Source: Methylovulum psychrotolerans
Lineage (GTDB): Bacteria > Pseudomonadota > Gammaproteobacteria > Methylococcales > Methylomonadaceae
DNA length: 41,687 nucleotides
Direction of reading: 5' to 3'
Assembly: GCF_002923755.1 (NCBI RefSeq)
Contig: NZ_PGFZ01000004.1
Location: 330,340-372,026, forward strand
Of the stretch, positions 8,747 to 18,125 are shown one piece after another (within the stretch, counting starts at the first letter, position 1; each line of letters starts with the position of its first letter). Under the pieces are notes generated by a model. That model saw only the letters and a program-made list of their open reading frames with translations. It was not told the origin of the DNA and did no database searches. Position numbers and translations under genes: made by a program.

Positions 8747-11700
8747 ATGGATTCGATTGATATATTTCCGTGGAATGACAATTTTAAGACTGGGTTGCCT
8801 AACATTGACGAACAGCATAAGAAGTTAGTCCAGTTAATTAATAGGCTTGCCAGTCATGTGGCTTTCCAGTCCGATATTCCTGCATTGAATGCTATTTTTG
8901 ATGAGTTGGCAAACTATGCCGTTTATCACTTTGACACAGAAGAAGCCATTTGGCACAGATATTTTCCTGAAGATGCTTTAGAGCTTGGTCACAAAGCGAC
9001 CCACAGGCACTTTATAGAAACGATTTGCCAGCTAAAGGAAGATAAAGCTAACAAATCGCCAGAAAAAGTCATCAATGAGGTTTTGGTATTCCTGAGCCGC
9101 TGGTTGGTCGCGCATATTTTGGAGAATGACCGTTACCTTGCCATGATTGTTTTGGCTATGCAGGCAGGCATACCATTAGAAGTCGCCAAGCAGCAGGCTG
9201 ATGGACAAATGCAAGGGACAACGGGGACGCTAATTGACATCATTCAGTCCATTTATGAAGGTCTCTCAACCAACACCTTGGCTTTGATGAGGGAGTTAAT
9301 GGAGCGTCGGCGTGATCAGGAGTCATTGAGAAAACTTTCGCTGGCCGTAGAGCAAAGCCCCAGCTCTATTGTCATCACCGACCTTAATGCTAACATTGAA
9401 TTTGTCAATGAAGCTTTTGTTAAAGCAACCGGGTATAGCCGCACCGAAGCACAAGGAAATAATCCAAATTTGCTGCAATCGGGTAAAACCCCGCCACAGA
9501 CTTATCTGAATATGTGGGATACATTGCTGCGCGGGGAAGTTTGGCAAGGCGAATTTATCAATAAGCGTAAGGATGGCAGCGAATATATCGAATTGGCGTT
9601 GGTTTCCCCAGTTTGCCAAGCAGATGGGGTGGTCACACATTACCTGGCTATCAAAGAAGACATTACCGAGCGCAAGCGGCTTGAACGCCGTTTAGCGGAA
9701 CAATTGGCGTTTACCCAGGCAGTGATTGACGCGGAAGTCGATGGCGTCGCCGTCTGCCATAGCATCGCTGAACCGCCTTATGTCCACTTTACGGTGTGGA
9801 ATCCCAGTATGGAAAGCATCACCGGGTTTTCCCTGGAAGAAATTAACCGCTTAGGCTGGTATCAGACGGTGTATATCGATCCCGATACGCAACAGCGGGC
9901 GAAGCAGCGTATGGAGCGTATGCGCCAAGGTGAACACATTCAAGGCGAAGAATGGACAATTACCCATAAAGATGGCGGCCATCGGACAGTGCAAATCTTT
10001 ACTACCCTGTGTGCCCAGGATGCTGACGGGGCGCATGTGCTAGCCGTTATGCACGACATTACTAAGCGCAAACGGGCTGAGGTAGCCCTGCGTGAATCGA
10101 ACCAGTTACTCCATTCACTGCTTAATTCCATTGCCGAGGGGGCTTATGGGGTTGATACCCACGGCAACTGCACGTTCGTCAACCGGGCATTTTTACGGAT
10201 TTTGGGATATGAAAATACCGATGAAATTATCGGCAAACATATCCATGAACTTATCCACCATTCTTATCCTGATGGCCGTCCTTACCCTGCCAGTGAATGC
10301 CGGATGTACGCCGCTTATAAGCGTAACCAAGAAATACATGTTGAACAAGAAGTTTTTTGGCGCAAGGACGGCACTGCCGTACCCGTCGAATACTGGTCGC
10401 AACCGATTATTACCGACGGCGTGATGATCGGCGCAATTGCTACGTTTGTTGACATTAGCGAACGGAAAAAAGCCGAAGAAGCCAGCCAGTTAGCCGCACA
10501 ATATGCCCGCAGCCTGATTGAGGCCAGCCTTGACCCTTTAGTGACTATCAATGGCGAGGGTAAAATCACCGATGTCAACACGGCCACGGAGCAGGTGACG
10601 GGTGTGCCCCGTGATAGCCTGATCGGCAGTGATTTTGCCGACTATTTCACCGACCCTGAACAGGCCCGCCGGGGCTATCAGCAGGTTTTTTCACAGGGGG
10701 CCGTGACCGATTACCCGTTGGCCATCCGCCATACCTCCGGCAAAGTCACCGATGTGCTTTATAATGCCACGGTATACCATGACGGTAACGGTAAGGTGTT
10801 GGGGGTGTTTGCCGCCGCCCGTGACATTACCGAACGTAAGCAGATTGAAGCTAAGCTTATCAGCAGTGAATACCGCCTGCGTACCATTATTGACAATGAG
10901 CCGGAATGCATCAAAATTATTGATGCACGAGGTTTGATCGTCATGATGAATCCGGCGGGGCTGGCTATGTTGGAGGCCGAGCACTTGGATCAGGTGCTTG
11001 GCAAAACGGTGCTGAGTGCCATTGCCCCCAAATACCGTAAAGCTTATACCGAACTGCACGAGCAGGTCTTGGCAGGTCATACCGCTCAAATGCAATATGA
11101 AATCACGGGCTTTAAAGGCGGCTGCCGATGGTTGGAGACCCATGCCGTGCCCATGAAAGAGAGCGATGGCTCTGTGGTGCATTTAGCGGTTACCCGTGAC
11201 ATTACCGAACGTAAGCGGGCTGAACAACAACTGCGAATCGCCGCCACTGTCTTTGAGTCACAAGAAGGCATGATGGTGACGGATGCCGATCAAATCATTC
11301 TTAGGGTTAATAAGGCCTTTACTGACATTACCGGCTACACTGCCGAAGAAGCGGTCGGCAAAACCCCCCGTATCCTCCAAGCGGATAGGCAAGACCATAG
11401 TGTATATACCAGCATGTGGGCAAAAATTAATGCCACGGGGGCTTGGGAAGGTGAAATTTGGAGCCGCCGCAAAAATGGCGAAACTTATCCTGAATACCTT
11501 ACCATCACGGCAGTTAAAGACCAAGACGGTATGGTCAGCCATTATGTGGGTACGTTGACTGACATCACCTTAAAAAAAGCCGCCGCCGAGGAAATTGAAA
11601 AGTTAGCTTTTTATGATCCGCTCACTGGCTTGCCTAATCGGCGGCTGTTGTATGACCGGATAAAATCGGCCTTGGCCGCCAGCCACCGTAATAGCCGCAA

Positions 11701-12139
11701 AGGGGCGTTACTCTTTATTGATTTGGACAATTTCAAAACGCTGAATGATACTCTGGGTCATGACATGGGGGATTTGCTGTTGCAACAAGTGGCTGGGCGT
11801 TTGAGCGCTTGTGTCCGTGAAAATGATACGGTGGCACGGCTAGGGGGGGATGAATTCGTGGTGATGCTGCAAGATTTGGACGACGAGGGTGATGCGGCAG
11901 TACAACAAACGGCCGCTGTCGGCCATAAGATACTCCTTACGCTTAACCAGCCTTTCCGGTTGACAGAGTATGATTACAGCAGTACGCCCAGTATTGGCGC
12001 GACGGTTTTCAACGCTTATGGGCAAAGCGTAGAAGAATTGTTAAAAAATGCCGACATCGCCATGTATAACGCCAAAACCTCAGGCCGCAATACGTTGCGT
12101 TTCTTTGACCCGCAAATGCAGGCGATAGTTCACAATTAA
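8747..12139 (+). CDS. Hemerythrin-PAS(6)-GGDEF diguanylate cyclase (putative O2 sensor)
   Basis: A 1130-residue soluble protein. I placed the start at 8747 (AAGAGG eight bases upstream) because the longer frame from 8549 overlaps the preceding gene and adds non-conserved sequence. Residues about 5-130 are a bacteriohemerythrin domain with all di-iron ligands visible: H in DEQHKK, H and E in YHFDTEE, H in HKATHRHF, and H and D in WLVAHILEND. Six PAS domains follow (about 192-315, 319-448, 448-580, 588-700, 702-825, 828-948). The C-terminal GGDEF domain (about 950-1123) has an intact RLGGDEF active site and a RxxD inhibitory site (REND). So it should make c-di-GMP under control of O2 or redox. 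The protein ends right after GGDEF, at 'RFFDPQMQ', where many relatives continue into EAL. It leads the plus-strand signalling block. Confidence 0.92.
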   Translation: MDSIDIFPWNDNFKTGLPNIDEQHKKLVQLINRLASHVAFQSDIPALNAIFDELANYAVYHFDTEEAIWHRYFPEDALELGHKATHRHFIETICQLKEDKANKSPEKVINEVLVFLSRWLVAHILENDRYLAMIVLAMQAGIPLEVAKQQADGQMQGTTGTLIDIIQSIYEGLSTNTLALMRELMERRRDQESLRKLSLAVEQSPSSIVITDLNANIEFVNEAFVKATGYSRTEAQGNNPNLLQSGKTPPQTYLNMWDTLLRGEVWQGEFINKRKDGSEYIELALVSPVCQADGVVTHYLAIKEDITERKRLERRLAEQLAFTQAVIDAEVDGVAVCHSIAEPPYVHFTVWNPSMESITGFSLEEINRLGWYQTVYIDPDTQQRAKQRMERMRQGEHIQGEEWTITHKDGGHRTVQIFTTLCAQDADGAHVLAVMHDITKRKRAEVALRESNQLLHSLLNSIAEGAYGVDTHGNCTFVNRAFLRILGYENTDEIIGKHIHELIHHSYPDGRPYPASECRMYAAYKRNQEIHVEQEVFWRKDGTAVPVEYWSQPIITDGVMIGAIATFVDISERKKAEEASQLAAQYARSLIEASLDPLVTINGEGKITDVNTATEQVTGVPRDSLIGSDFADYFTDPEQARRGYQQVFSQGAVTDYPLAIRHTSGKVTDVLYNATVYHDGNGKVLGVFAAARDITERKQIEAKLISSEYRLRTIIDNEPECIKIIDARGLIVMMNPAGLAMLEAEHLDQVLGKTVLSAIAPKYRKAYTELHEQVLAGHTAQMQYEITGFKGGCRWLETHAVPMKESDGSVVHLAVTRDITERKRAEQQLRIAATVFESQEGMMVTDADQIILRVNKAFTDITGYTAEEAVGKTPRILQADRQDHSVYTSMWAKINATGAWEGEIWSRRKNGETYPEYLTITAVKDQDGMVSHYVGTLTDITLKKAAAEEIEKLAFYDPLTGLPNRRLLYDRIKSALAASHRNSRKGALLFIDLDNFKTLNDTLGHDMGDLLLQQVAGRLSACVRENDTVARLGGDEFVVMLQDLDDEGDAAVQQTAAVGHKILLTLNQPFRLTEYDYSSTPSIGATVFNAYGQSVEELLKNADIAMYNAKTSGRNTLRFFDPQMQAIVHN

Positions 12140-12267
12140 TGCCTTTATGGTAAAGTAACTGGGGATACGGCTTTCGGCCCCACAGATTATCTGGCAGACC
12201 TGTCATAAGCCGGAGCAAAGCGGCGCGAGGCTAACTTGGTAGGTTTTGAAACATTAGGGGGAGTCTT

Positions 12268-12351
12268 TTGAGCGTCAAAGGGTATCCCGTGATGCTATTT
12301 TCAGCACTTCATGGAATGCGGCATCTCTTTATGAAATGGTATATGAAATGA
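12268..12351 (+). CDS. Possible 27-codon leader ORF coupled to the CHASE sensor gene
   Basis: A TTG-initiated frame preceded by a purine-rich GGGGGAG runs 27 codons. Its TGA overlaps the in-frame ATG at 12348 of the next gene (ATGA). The downstream gene has no visible ribosome site of its own, so translational coupling would explain its expression. No homology is recognised and the start is non-canonical, so this is tentative. Confidence 0.25.
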   Translation: MSVKGYPVMLFSALHGMRHLFMKWYMK

Positions 12352-14828
12352 CTATTTTTTCCAGGAATTACTTTTCTGGCTTAACTGGTTCTTGGTTGCT
12401 TCCCGCATTTGTGTCAGGGGCAGTGCTGTTGGTTGGTTTGGGCATTAGCGGCGGATTATGCTGGCAAGCAAAACAACAAGATGCCGACAGTCTGCGGGCG
12501 GCATTCGAGTCGGCAGCGGATATGGCCATAGATAATATCAATGACCGTTTTAATGTTTATGCCGTCGTTATGCGGGGTGTCCGAGGTTTTTTCAATGGCA
12601 GCAAAGCCATTTCATTTAACGAATTCCACACTTATGTGCAAGCATTGCATTTGTATGAAAAATCGGGGGTACAAGCCATAGGTTTAGTCATGCTGGTGAG
12701 CAATGCCGAAAAAGCCCGGCATATCCAAGCCATGCGTCAGCAGAAGTCGGCGGATTACCAAATCAAACCGGACGGACAGCGCGATTACTACGCGCCAATC
12801 ATTTATATAGAACCGTTTGCCGGCGATAATCTTAAAGCGTTCGGGTTTGATCCGTTAACCGTACCCGCCGCCCTTAGCGCTATGGAGCAAGCCCGTGATG
12901 CCGATGATATCCGTATCACCTCCCGAATTGCTTTGATACAAGATGCCGATAAGCCTTATGTCTATTCTTTCGTCATGTATCTGCCGCTGTATAAAAAAGG
13001 CGCGGAATTTGCCACGTTGGCGCAACGGCGGGCGGCTATTATCGGCTGGGTGGATGTGCCATTCCGCATCAACGATCTGATAGCGGGGATCCGCCGCCAA
13101 TTACCTACAGACATTAGTCTGGAAATTTATGATGGCATTACCCTATCCGAACAAACGCGCCTGTTCCAATCGGGTATAAACCTTGGGGAGAAAGGCCGGG
13201 TAGCGGATGGTTTGCAGACTAGCCGTTCGATAGTGGTGGGTGGACGGCAATGGGTCGTGCGGATGGTGGCGGCTCCGGCTTTTGAAAATCGAGCCATATA
13301 CCGCTATCGGCCTGAATTAGTGTTTGCTACCAGCGTCACTTTGACGTTGCTGCTGACTTTACTGACTTGGCAATTGGCCAGGAGCCGACAAACTGCCGAA
13401 ATCCATTTCCGGCAGTTGTTCAGGCAAGCAGGTGAGGGCATACTTATCTTAAATGATGACCACCTGATTTTAGATGCCAACAACACGGCTTTGACTCTGT
13501 TGGGCTATAGCCGCGCCGAGCTTTTATCGTTGCATTTACCGGCTATTTTGGCGACGGTTGAAAACGTCAGCCTACCCGCATTAGCTAGTATGGCGGAGAG
13601 CGGTGCGGTGTCCTTAGAGCAATGGCGGTATAGGTGTAAAAACGGTACGGAATTTCCGTCCGAGGTCAGCGTCCGCCGCTTAGACGGGCAGCGGTACTTC
13701 GCCATTTTGCGTGACCGTACCGAACGCCAGAAAGCCGAGCAGCGTATCCTAAGGTTGACGCAACTTTATCAGGCCTTAAGCGAAACTAATCAAGCCATCG
13801 TGCGTATGGATAACGCCAGAGAATTGTTTCCGCTGGTCTGCCGCTGTGCGGTGGCTTTTGGTGGCATGAAAATGGCTTGGATTGGCCAGCTTAACGAAGC
13901 GGATTTAGTGATCGTACCTGTCGCTGCCTATGGTGTCGGCCAAGAATATCTTGACGGTCTGGTCATTTCCGCATCTGCCGATGTTGCGGAAGGCTTAGGG
14001 CCTACAGGGACAGCATTGCGGGAAAATCGTCCGGTGATTATTAATGATTATCTTAATAACCCTATGACCATCCATTGGCATGAACGTGCCAAGCACTTTG
14101 CCTGGGGGGCGGCGGGGACTTTTCCTATCCGGCGCAATGGTAAGCCTTTTGCTGTGCTCACGGTTTATCATAATCAAATTAACGCTTTTGACACGGAAGC
14201 CATAGAGCTTCTTAAGGAAATGGCCTGCGATATTACTTTTGCTTTGGATAATTTTGACCGGGATGTCCAGCGTCAGGCCGCCCAGAAAGCCTTGGCCGAG
14301 AATGAGGCAAAATTGTCGCTGATTATGGAAAATGTCAGCGCCTATATTTATTTAAAGGATAAGGAAGGGCGGTATCTATATGTGAACCGCCCGTGCCTTG
14401 AGTTGTGGGGGTTAACGATGGCGGACGTGATCGGTGTTACGGATGAGGTATTGTTTGATCACCAACTGGCAGCAAAAATACGCGCTGATGACCGGCATTT
14501 GTTTATGACGGGCGAGATTCTCCGGGGCGAAGAAACTGGAACGGCAACCAAAACAGGTAAGACAGCGACTTATTGGGCCGTTAAAATGCCTTTACGTCAT
14601 ACTGATGGCAGTATCTATGCTTTGTGCGGCATTTCGACCGACATCACCGAACGTAAGCAAATAGAAGCGCAACTCCAGCAGCAGCTCAAGGAGTTACGCC
14701 AATGGTTTGACATCACCTTGGGCCGCGAAGAGCGGGTGATGCAACTGAAAACGGAAATCAATAAATTGCTGGGGCGTTTAGGTGAGCCGCCCCGCTACGC
14801 CGACCCCGCCTCCGACTTGGAAGCTTAA
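12336..14828 (+). CDS. Membrane CHASE-PAS-GAF-PAS sensor without an output domain
   Basis: An 830-residue protein. TM1 lies at about 15-40, a periplasmic CHASE domain at about 60-260 ('FFNGSKAISFNEFHTYV' and 'DYYAPIIYIEP' are typical), and TM2 at about 327-347. Then come PAS1 (355-475), a GAF domain (about 475-643) and PAS2 (652-778, ending in DITERKQIE). The last 50 residues are a helical tail with GREERVMQLK, INKLLGRLG and PPRY. There is no histidine kinase, GGDEF, EAL or methyl-accepting region, so signal must pass by protein contact, perhaps to the REC-GGDEF-EAL protein encoded 44 bases downstream. ATGs at 12336 and 12348 are both possible starts and neither has a clear ribosome site. A second protein in the window (34009-36183) ends in the same tail motif. 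Confidence 0.85.
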   Translation: MVYEMTIFSRNYFSGLTGSWLLPAFVSGAVLLVGLGISGGLCWQAKQQDADSLRAAFESAADMAIDNINDRFNVYAVVMRGVRGFFNGSKAISFNEFHTYVQALHLYEKSGVQAIGLVMLVSNAEKARHIQAMRQQKSADYQIKPDGQRDYYAPIIYIEPFAGDNLKAFGFDPLTVPAALSAMEQARDADDIRITSRIALIQDADKPYVYSFVMYLPLYKKGAEFATLAQRRAAIIGWVDVPFRINDLIAGIRRQLPTDISLEIYDGITLSEQTRLFQSGINLGEKGRVADGLQTSRSIVVGGRQWVVRMVAAPAFENRAIYRYRPELVFATSVTLTLLLTLLTWQLARSRQTAEIHFRQLFRQAGEGILILNDDHLILDANNTALTLLGYSRAELLSLHLPAILATVENVSLPALASMAESGAVSLEQWRYRCKNGTEFPSEVSVRRLDGQRYFAILRDRTERQKAEQRILRLTQLYQALSETNQAIVRMDNARELFPLVCRCAVAFGGMKMAWIGQLNEADLVIVPVAAYGVGQEYLDGLVISASADVAEGLGPTGTALRENRPVIINDYLNNPMTIHWHERAKHFAWGAAGTFPIRRNGKPFAVLTVYHNQINAFDTEAIELLKEMACDITFALDNFDRDVQRQAAQKALAENEAKLSLIMENVSAYIYLKDKEGRYLYVNRPCLELWGLTMADVIGVTDEVLFDHQLAAKIRADDRHLFMTGEILRGEETGTATKTGKTATYWAVKMPLRHTDGSIYALCGISTDITERKQIEAQLQQQLKELRQWFDITLGREERVMQLKTEINKLLGRLGEPPRYADPASDLEA

Positions 14829-14872
14829 CATTATGTCCGATACCGTTATGGGCTTTATCTGTCTGATCCACA

Positions 14873-17785
14873 ATGCCTATTGCCAGTAGTGCCCCGCTAC
14901 GCGTTTTGCTTGTCGAAGACTCGGTTAGCGATGCCGAACTGGTGGTTCGGCAACTGCATAAAGGCGGGTTTGAGGTCGGCTACGAGCGTGTCGAAAACGC
15001 CGGTCAACTGCATACCGCTTTGGTAAAGCAAAAGTGGGATATTGTCCTGTCAGACTTTAATTTGCCGGCAATAGACGCGGCTGTTGCCATGGCCATTGTC
15101 CGTGAATATGACCAGAATATGCCTTTTATTGTGGTCTCAGACAATATCGGTGACGATGTTGCCGTGACGTTGATGCGGGCCGGTGCCAGTGATTATTTAC
15201 TGAAAAATAACCTTCAGCGGCTGGCTGCGGCAGTGCAACGTGAAGTGGACAATGCCCGTGTCCGTAATGCCCGCCATGACAGTGATGTCAGGTTTCAGCA
15301 ATTGTTTAATCTGACTCCTGTACCGCTTGCCTTTATTAATCAAGAAGGGGACGTTTTCGATTTGAATGCCCGTTTCCAGCAGACGTTCGGCTATTGCCCT
15401 AGCGATTTGCCCACCATAAAAGAATGGTGGCAACTCGCCTATCCAGAGCCTAATTATCGGCGGCAGGTGGTGGATACTTGGAATGCCGCCGTGCAGGCGG
15501 CTACAGAACAGCATACCGACATTCCCGCCCACGAATATTGTGTGAGCTGTAAAAGTGGTGATTTACGCATTATGCTGATTTCCGGCATTATTATTGGCGA
15601 TAGCTTGCTGGTGACGTTTTTTGACATCACCGAGAGGAAAAATACTGAAACTGAGCTTAAACGCCATATCAAAGAGGCGGAGCGTGTCCGAGCCGCCTTA
15701 TTAGGGGTGCTTGAAGACCAGCGTGAGGCACAGGCCGCGTTGCGTGAAAATGAAGCCCGCTACCGCTTATTGTTTGCCGAGAATCCTGTGCCGATGTGGG
15801 TTTATGACATCAATACCCTCGCTTTCATTGCCGTTAACGATGCGGCAGTTGCGCATTATGGCTATAGTTGCGAAGAATTTTATACGATGGGCATAGCCGA
15901 CCTCAGCCCGCCGGACGGACAAGAAACCGCCCAGCAGAAATCCGTCCAAGCCGATTGCTATGGCTTATCCGGTATTTGGCGGCATCGCCGGAAAGACGGC
16001 AGTTTACTCTGGGCCGAGATGACCGGGCATAATCTGGCGTTTGAAGGCCGGACGGCGAGGATTGTCTTAGCCCAAGATGTGACCCAACGCCTGGAGGCAG
16101 AACATCAGCTACGCCTTAGTGCGCAAGTTTTTGAATCCAGCCGGGATGGTATCCTCATCACCGATGCTGATAATAAGATCGTTTCGGTTAATAAGGCCTA
16201 CACGGATATTACCGGTTATACGCTAGCAGAGGTGCTGGGCAAACCGCCCAATATTGTCTCGTCTGGAAAACAGGACAAAAAGTTTTATGCGGCGATGTGG
16301 CGCAGTATTATCGCTGACGGGTGCTGGCAAGGCGAGGTCGTCAACCGCCGTAAGAACGGCGAACTGTATCCGCAATGGCTTTCTGTCAGTGTCATCAGGA
16401 ACCAAAATGGCGAGATTTTCCAGTACATTGGCATTTTAAGTGACCTTTCCGAACACCATTCCGCCCAAGAGCGCATCCAATTTCTCAGTAATTTCGACGT
16501 GTTGACCCAACTGCCTAACCGGGCGCGATTGCAAGACCGTGCCCAATTGGCTCTGGCCAGCGCCAAGCGGATTAATGCTTCTGTCGCCTTGATGTATCTG
16601 GATCTTGACCGCTTTAAGACGATTAATGAATCGCTAGGCCCCAGCATCGGCGACCAATTGCTTAAGGACTTGTCGGTGCGCTTAGATACCCAATTGGATT
16701 CTGATTATACGCTCTGCCGTCAGGGTGGCGATGAATTTATCCTCTTGCTGCCCAACACCGATGCCGAAGATGCCGCCCATATTGCCAGAAAAATACTCGA
16801 CATCGTTGCCCAGGAGTTTGTTGTTGGTGGGCATAGGTTGACCTTGACGGTCAGCATCGGCATTGCCCAATTCCCCGAAGACGGCGACACTTTTGAGCAA
16901 TTGGCGCAATCTGCGGATGCCGCGCTATTTCGTGCCAAGCAAAATGGCCGTAACAATTTTCAATTTTTTACCCGGCAAATGCACGAGCAGGCCCAAGAGA
17001 CGCTCCAGATCGAGAACGAGTTACGCTGCGCCTTGGAGCAGAACGAATTGCTGCTATATTACCAACCCCAAGTGGATGCAAAAACGGGTAAAATAGTCGG
17101 GGCAGAAGTGCTGATACGTTGGCAGCATCCCCAGAAGGGTATGGTGCCGCCGGGGTGCTTTATCCCCATTGCGGAGGAAAGCGGCCTGATTATTGACATT
17201 GGCGATTGGGTGTTGCAGACCGCTATCCAGCAAACCGCCGCTTGGCAAGCTGCCGGGCTTGGCATTGTTCCGATCGCGGTCAACCTTTCGGTTGTGCAAT
17301 TCCGCCAAGATACGCTGTACCAGAAAGTGGTTCAGGCGTTGCGTTTATCCAAATTAGACCCTACCCTGCTTGAATTGGAACTGACCGAGGGTATAGCGAT
17401 GGAAAACACCGAACGTACCATCGGCGTACTGAACCAGCTCCATGCTTTGGGGGTCGCGCTGTCTATTGATGATTTTGGCACCGGCTATTCTTCCTTAAGT
17501 TACCTTAAGCGTTTCAAGATCAACAAGCTAAAAATCGACCAGTCTTTTGTCCGTGACCTCGGACGCAACCCTGAAGATGCCGCGATTGTCACCGCTATCA
17601 TTGGCATGGCAAAAAGCCTAGGCTTTAAAACCATTGCCGAAGGGGTGGAAACACAAGAACAACTGGATTTTTTACGCGGGCAACAGTGTGATGAAATCCA
17701 AGGCTATTTTTTTAGCAAGCCCATCCCCGCCGAACAGTTTGCAGCGTTACTCCGGGGCAACAGAGTTCTGGGCATTGCTAACTGA
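14873..17785 (+). CDS. REC-PAS(3)-GGDEF-EAL response regulator (c-di-GMP turnover)
   Basis: A 970-residue cytoplasmic protein. The receiver domain (about 9-125) has E15/D16, phospho-acceptor D61 in VLSDFNLP and K111. PAS domains lie at about 138-256, 295-408 and 413-528. GGDEF (about 538-700) keeps RQGGDEF but has no RxxD inhibitory site (DSDY at that place). The EAL domain (about 708-961) reads EVL in the signature, a common variant, and retains ELTEG, DDFGTGYSS, the KLKIDQSFV lysine and AEGVET. Phosphodiesterase activity is therefore likely, with cyclase activity also possible. No cognate kinase lies next to it; the gene just upstream encodes an output-less CHASE-PAS sensor. No obvious ribosome site precedes the ATG, consistent with read-through translation from upstream. 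Confidence 0.92.
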   Translation: MPIASSAPLRVLLVEDSVSDAELVVRQLHKGGFEVGYERVENAGQLHTALVKQKWDIVLSDFNLPAIDAAVAMAIVREYDQNMPFIVVSDNIGDDVAVTLMRAGASDYLLKNNLQRLAAAVQREVDNARVRNARHDSDVRFQQLFNLTPVPLAFINQEGDVFDLNARFQQTFGYCPSDLPTIKEWWQLAYPEPNYRRQVVDTWNAAVQAATEQHTDIPAHEYCVSCKSGDLRIMLISGIIIGDSLLVTFFDITERKNTETELKRHIKEAERVRAALLGVLEDQREAQAALRENEARYRLLFAENPVPMWVYDINTLAFIAVNDAAVAHYGYSCEEFYTMGIADLSPPDGQETAQQKSVQADCYGLSGIWRHRRKDGSLLWAEMTGHNLAFEGRTARIVLAQDVTQRLEAEHQLRLSAQVFESSRDGILITDADNKIVSVNKAYTDITGYTLAEVLGKPPNIVSSGKQDKKFYAAMWRSIIADGCWQGEVVNRRKNGELYPQWLSVSVIRNQNGEIFQYIGILSDLSEHHSAQERIQFLSNFDVLTQLPNRARLQDRAQLALASAKRINASVALMYLDLDRFKTINESLGPSIGDQLLKDLSVRLDTQLDSDYTLCRQGGDEFILLLPNTDAEDAAHIARKILDIVAQEFVVGGHRLTLTVSIGIAQFPEDGDTFEQLAQSADAALFRAKQNGRNNFQFFTRQMHEQAQETLQIENELRCALEQNELLLYYQPQVDAKTGKIVGAEVLIRWQHPQKGMVPPGCFIPIAEESGLIIDIGDWVLQTAIQQTAAWQAAGLGIVPIAVNLSVVQFRQDTLYQKVVQALRLSKLDPTLLELELTEGIAMENTERTIGVLNQLHALGVALSIDDFGTGYSSLSYLKRFKINKLKIDQSFVRDLGRNPEDAAIVTAIIGMAKSLGFKTIAEGVETQEQLDFLRGQQCDEIQGYFFSKPIPAEQFAALLRGNRVLGIAN

Positions 17786-18125
17786 CTTTTTTCAAGTAGA
17801 AAGCAATTTACTATTTTAATTAAATAATCCGTTGCCAAGTGTTTTTCCTCGCTTTCCTCGTTGCGGTATGAAGATTATTTGCGTTTACCTTCTTTTAAAT
17901 TTGCGTAATAGCGCCTTGGTATGTTGACCGGGTTTAAGTAAATAAGCAGTAATTGTGTATAGGCTGTTGCTATATCAGCAGCCATACTTGAGAGTGGATT
18001 TTATTTTTCAATAAATTCATGAAGTTAATGTGTGGCACATAAATTGACTATTAACTTTCAAACAGTGGCATAACACTTATTTGTGGTGTGCCGTGGTTTC
18101 ATTTGAAGGTTTAATAGAGGTTTAT
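17786..18125. other. Intergenic region upstream of the sulfatase unit
   Basis: 340 A+T-rich bases without a credible ORF. It contains the sigma-54-like element at 18033-18048 and the TAGAGG ribosome site of the sulfatase. No strong terminator for the GGDEF-EAL gene was seen. Confidence 0.55.
18033..18048 (+). promoter_or_regulatory. Sigma-54-like promoter element
   Basis: TGGCAC-N5-TTGAC gives the GG-N10-G spacing of a -24/-12 promoter; the -12 GC is GA here, so the match is imperfect. It lies 78 bases upstream of the sulfatase ATG in a suitable orientation. The window encodes a sigma-54 activator at 37926-39035, but no link is shown. Confidence 0.35.

Noticed and set aside
12140-12335. Frameshifted EAL domain after the hemerythrin-GGDEF gene
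   Set aside because: I translated the gap in the forward frames and saw no EAL, DDFGTGYS or QGY-type block, so the end is not a simple frameshift.
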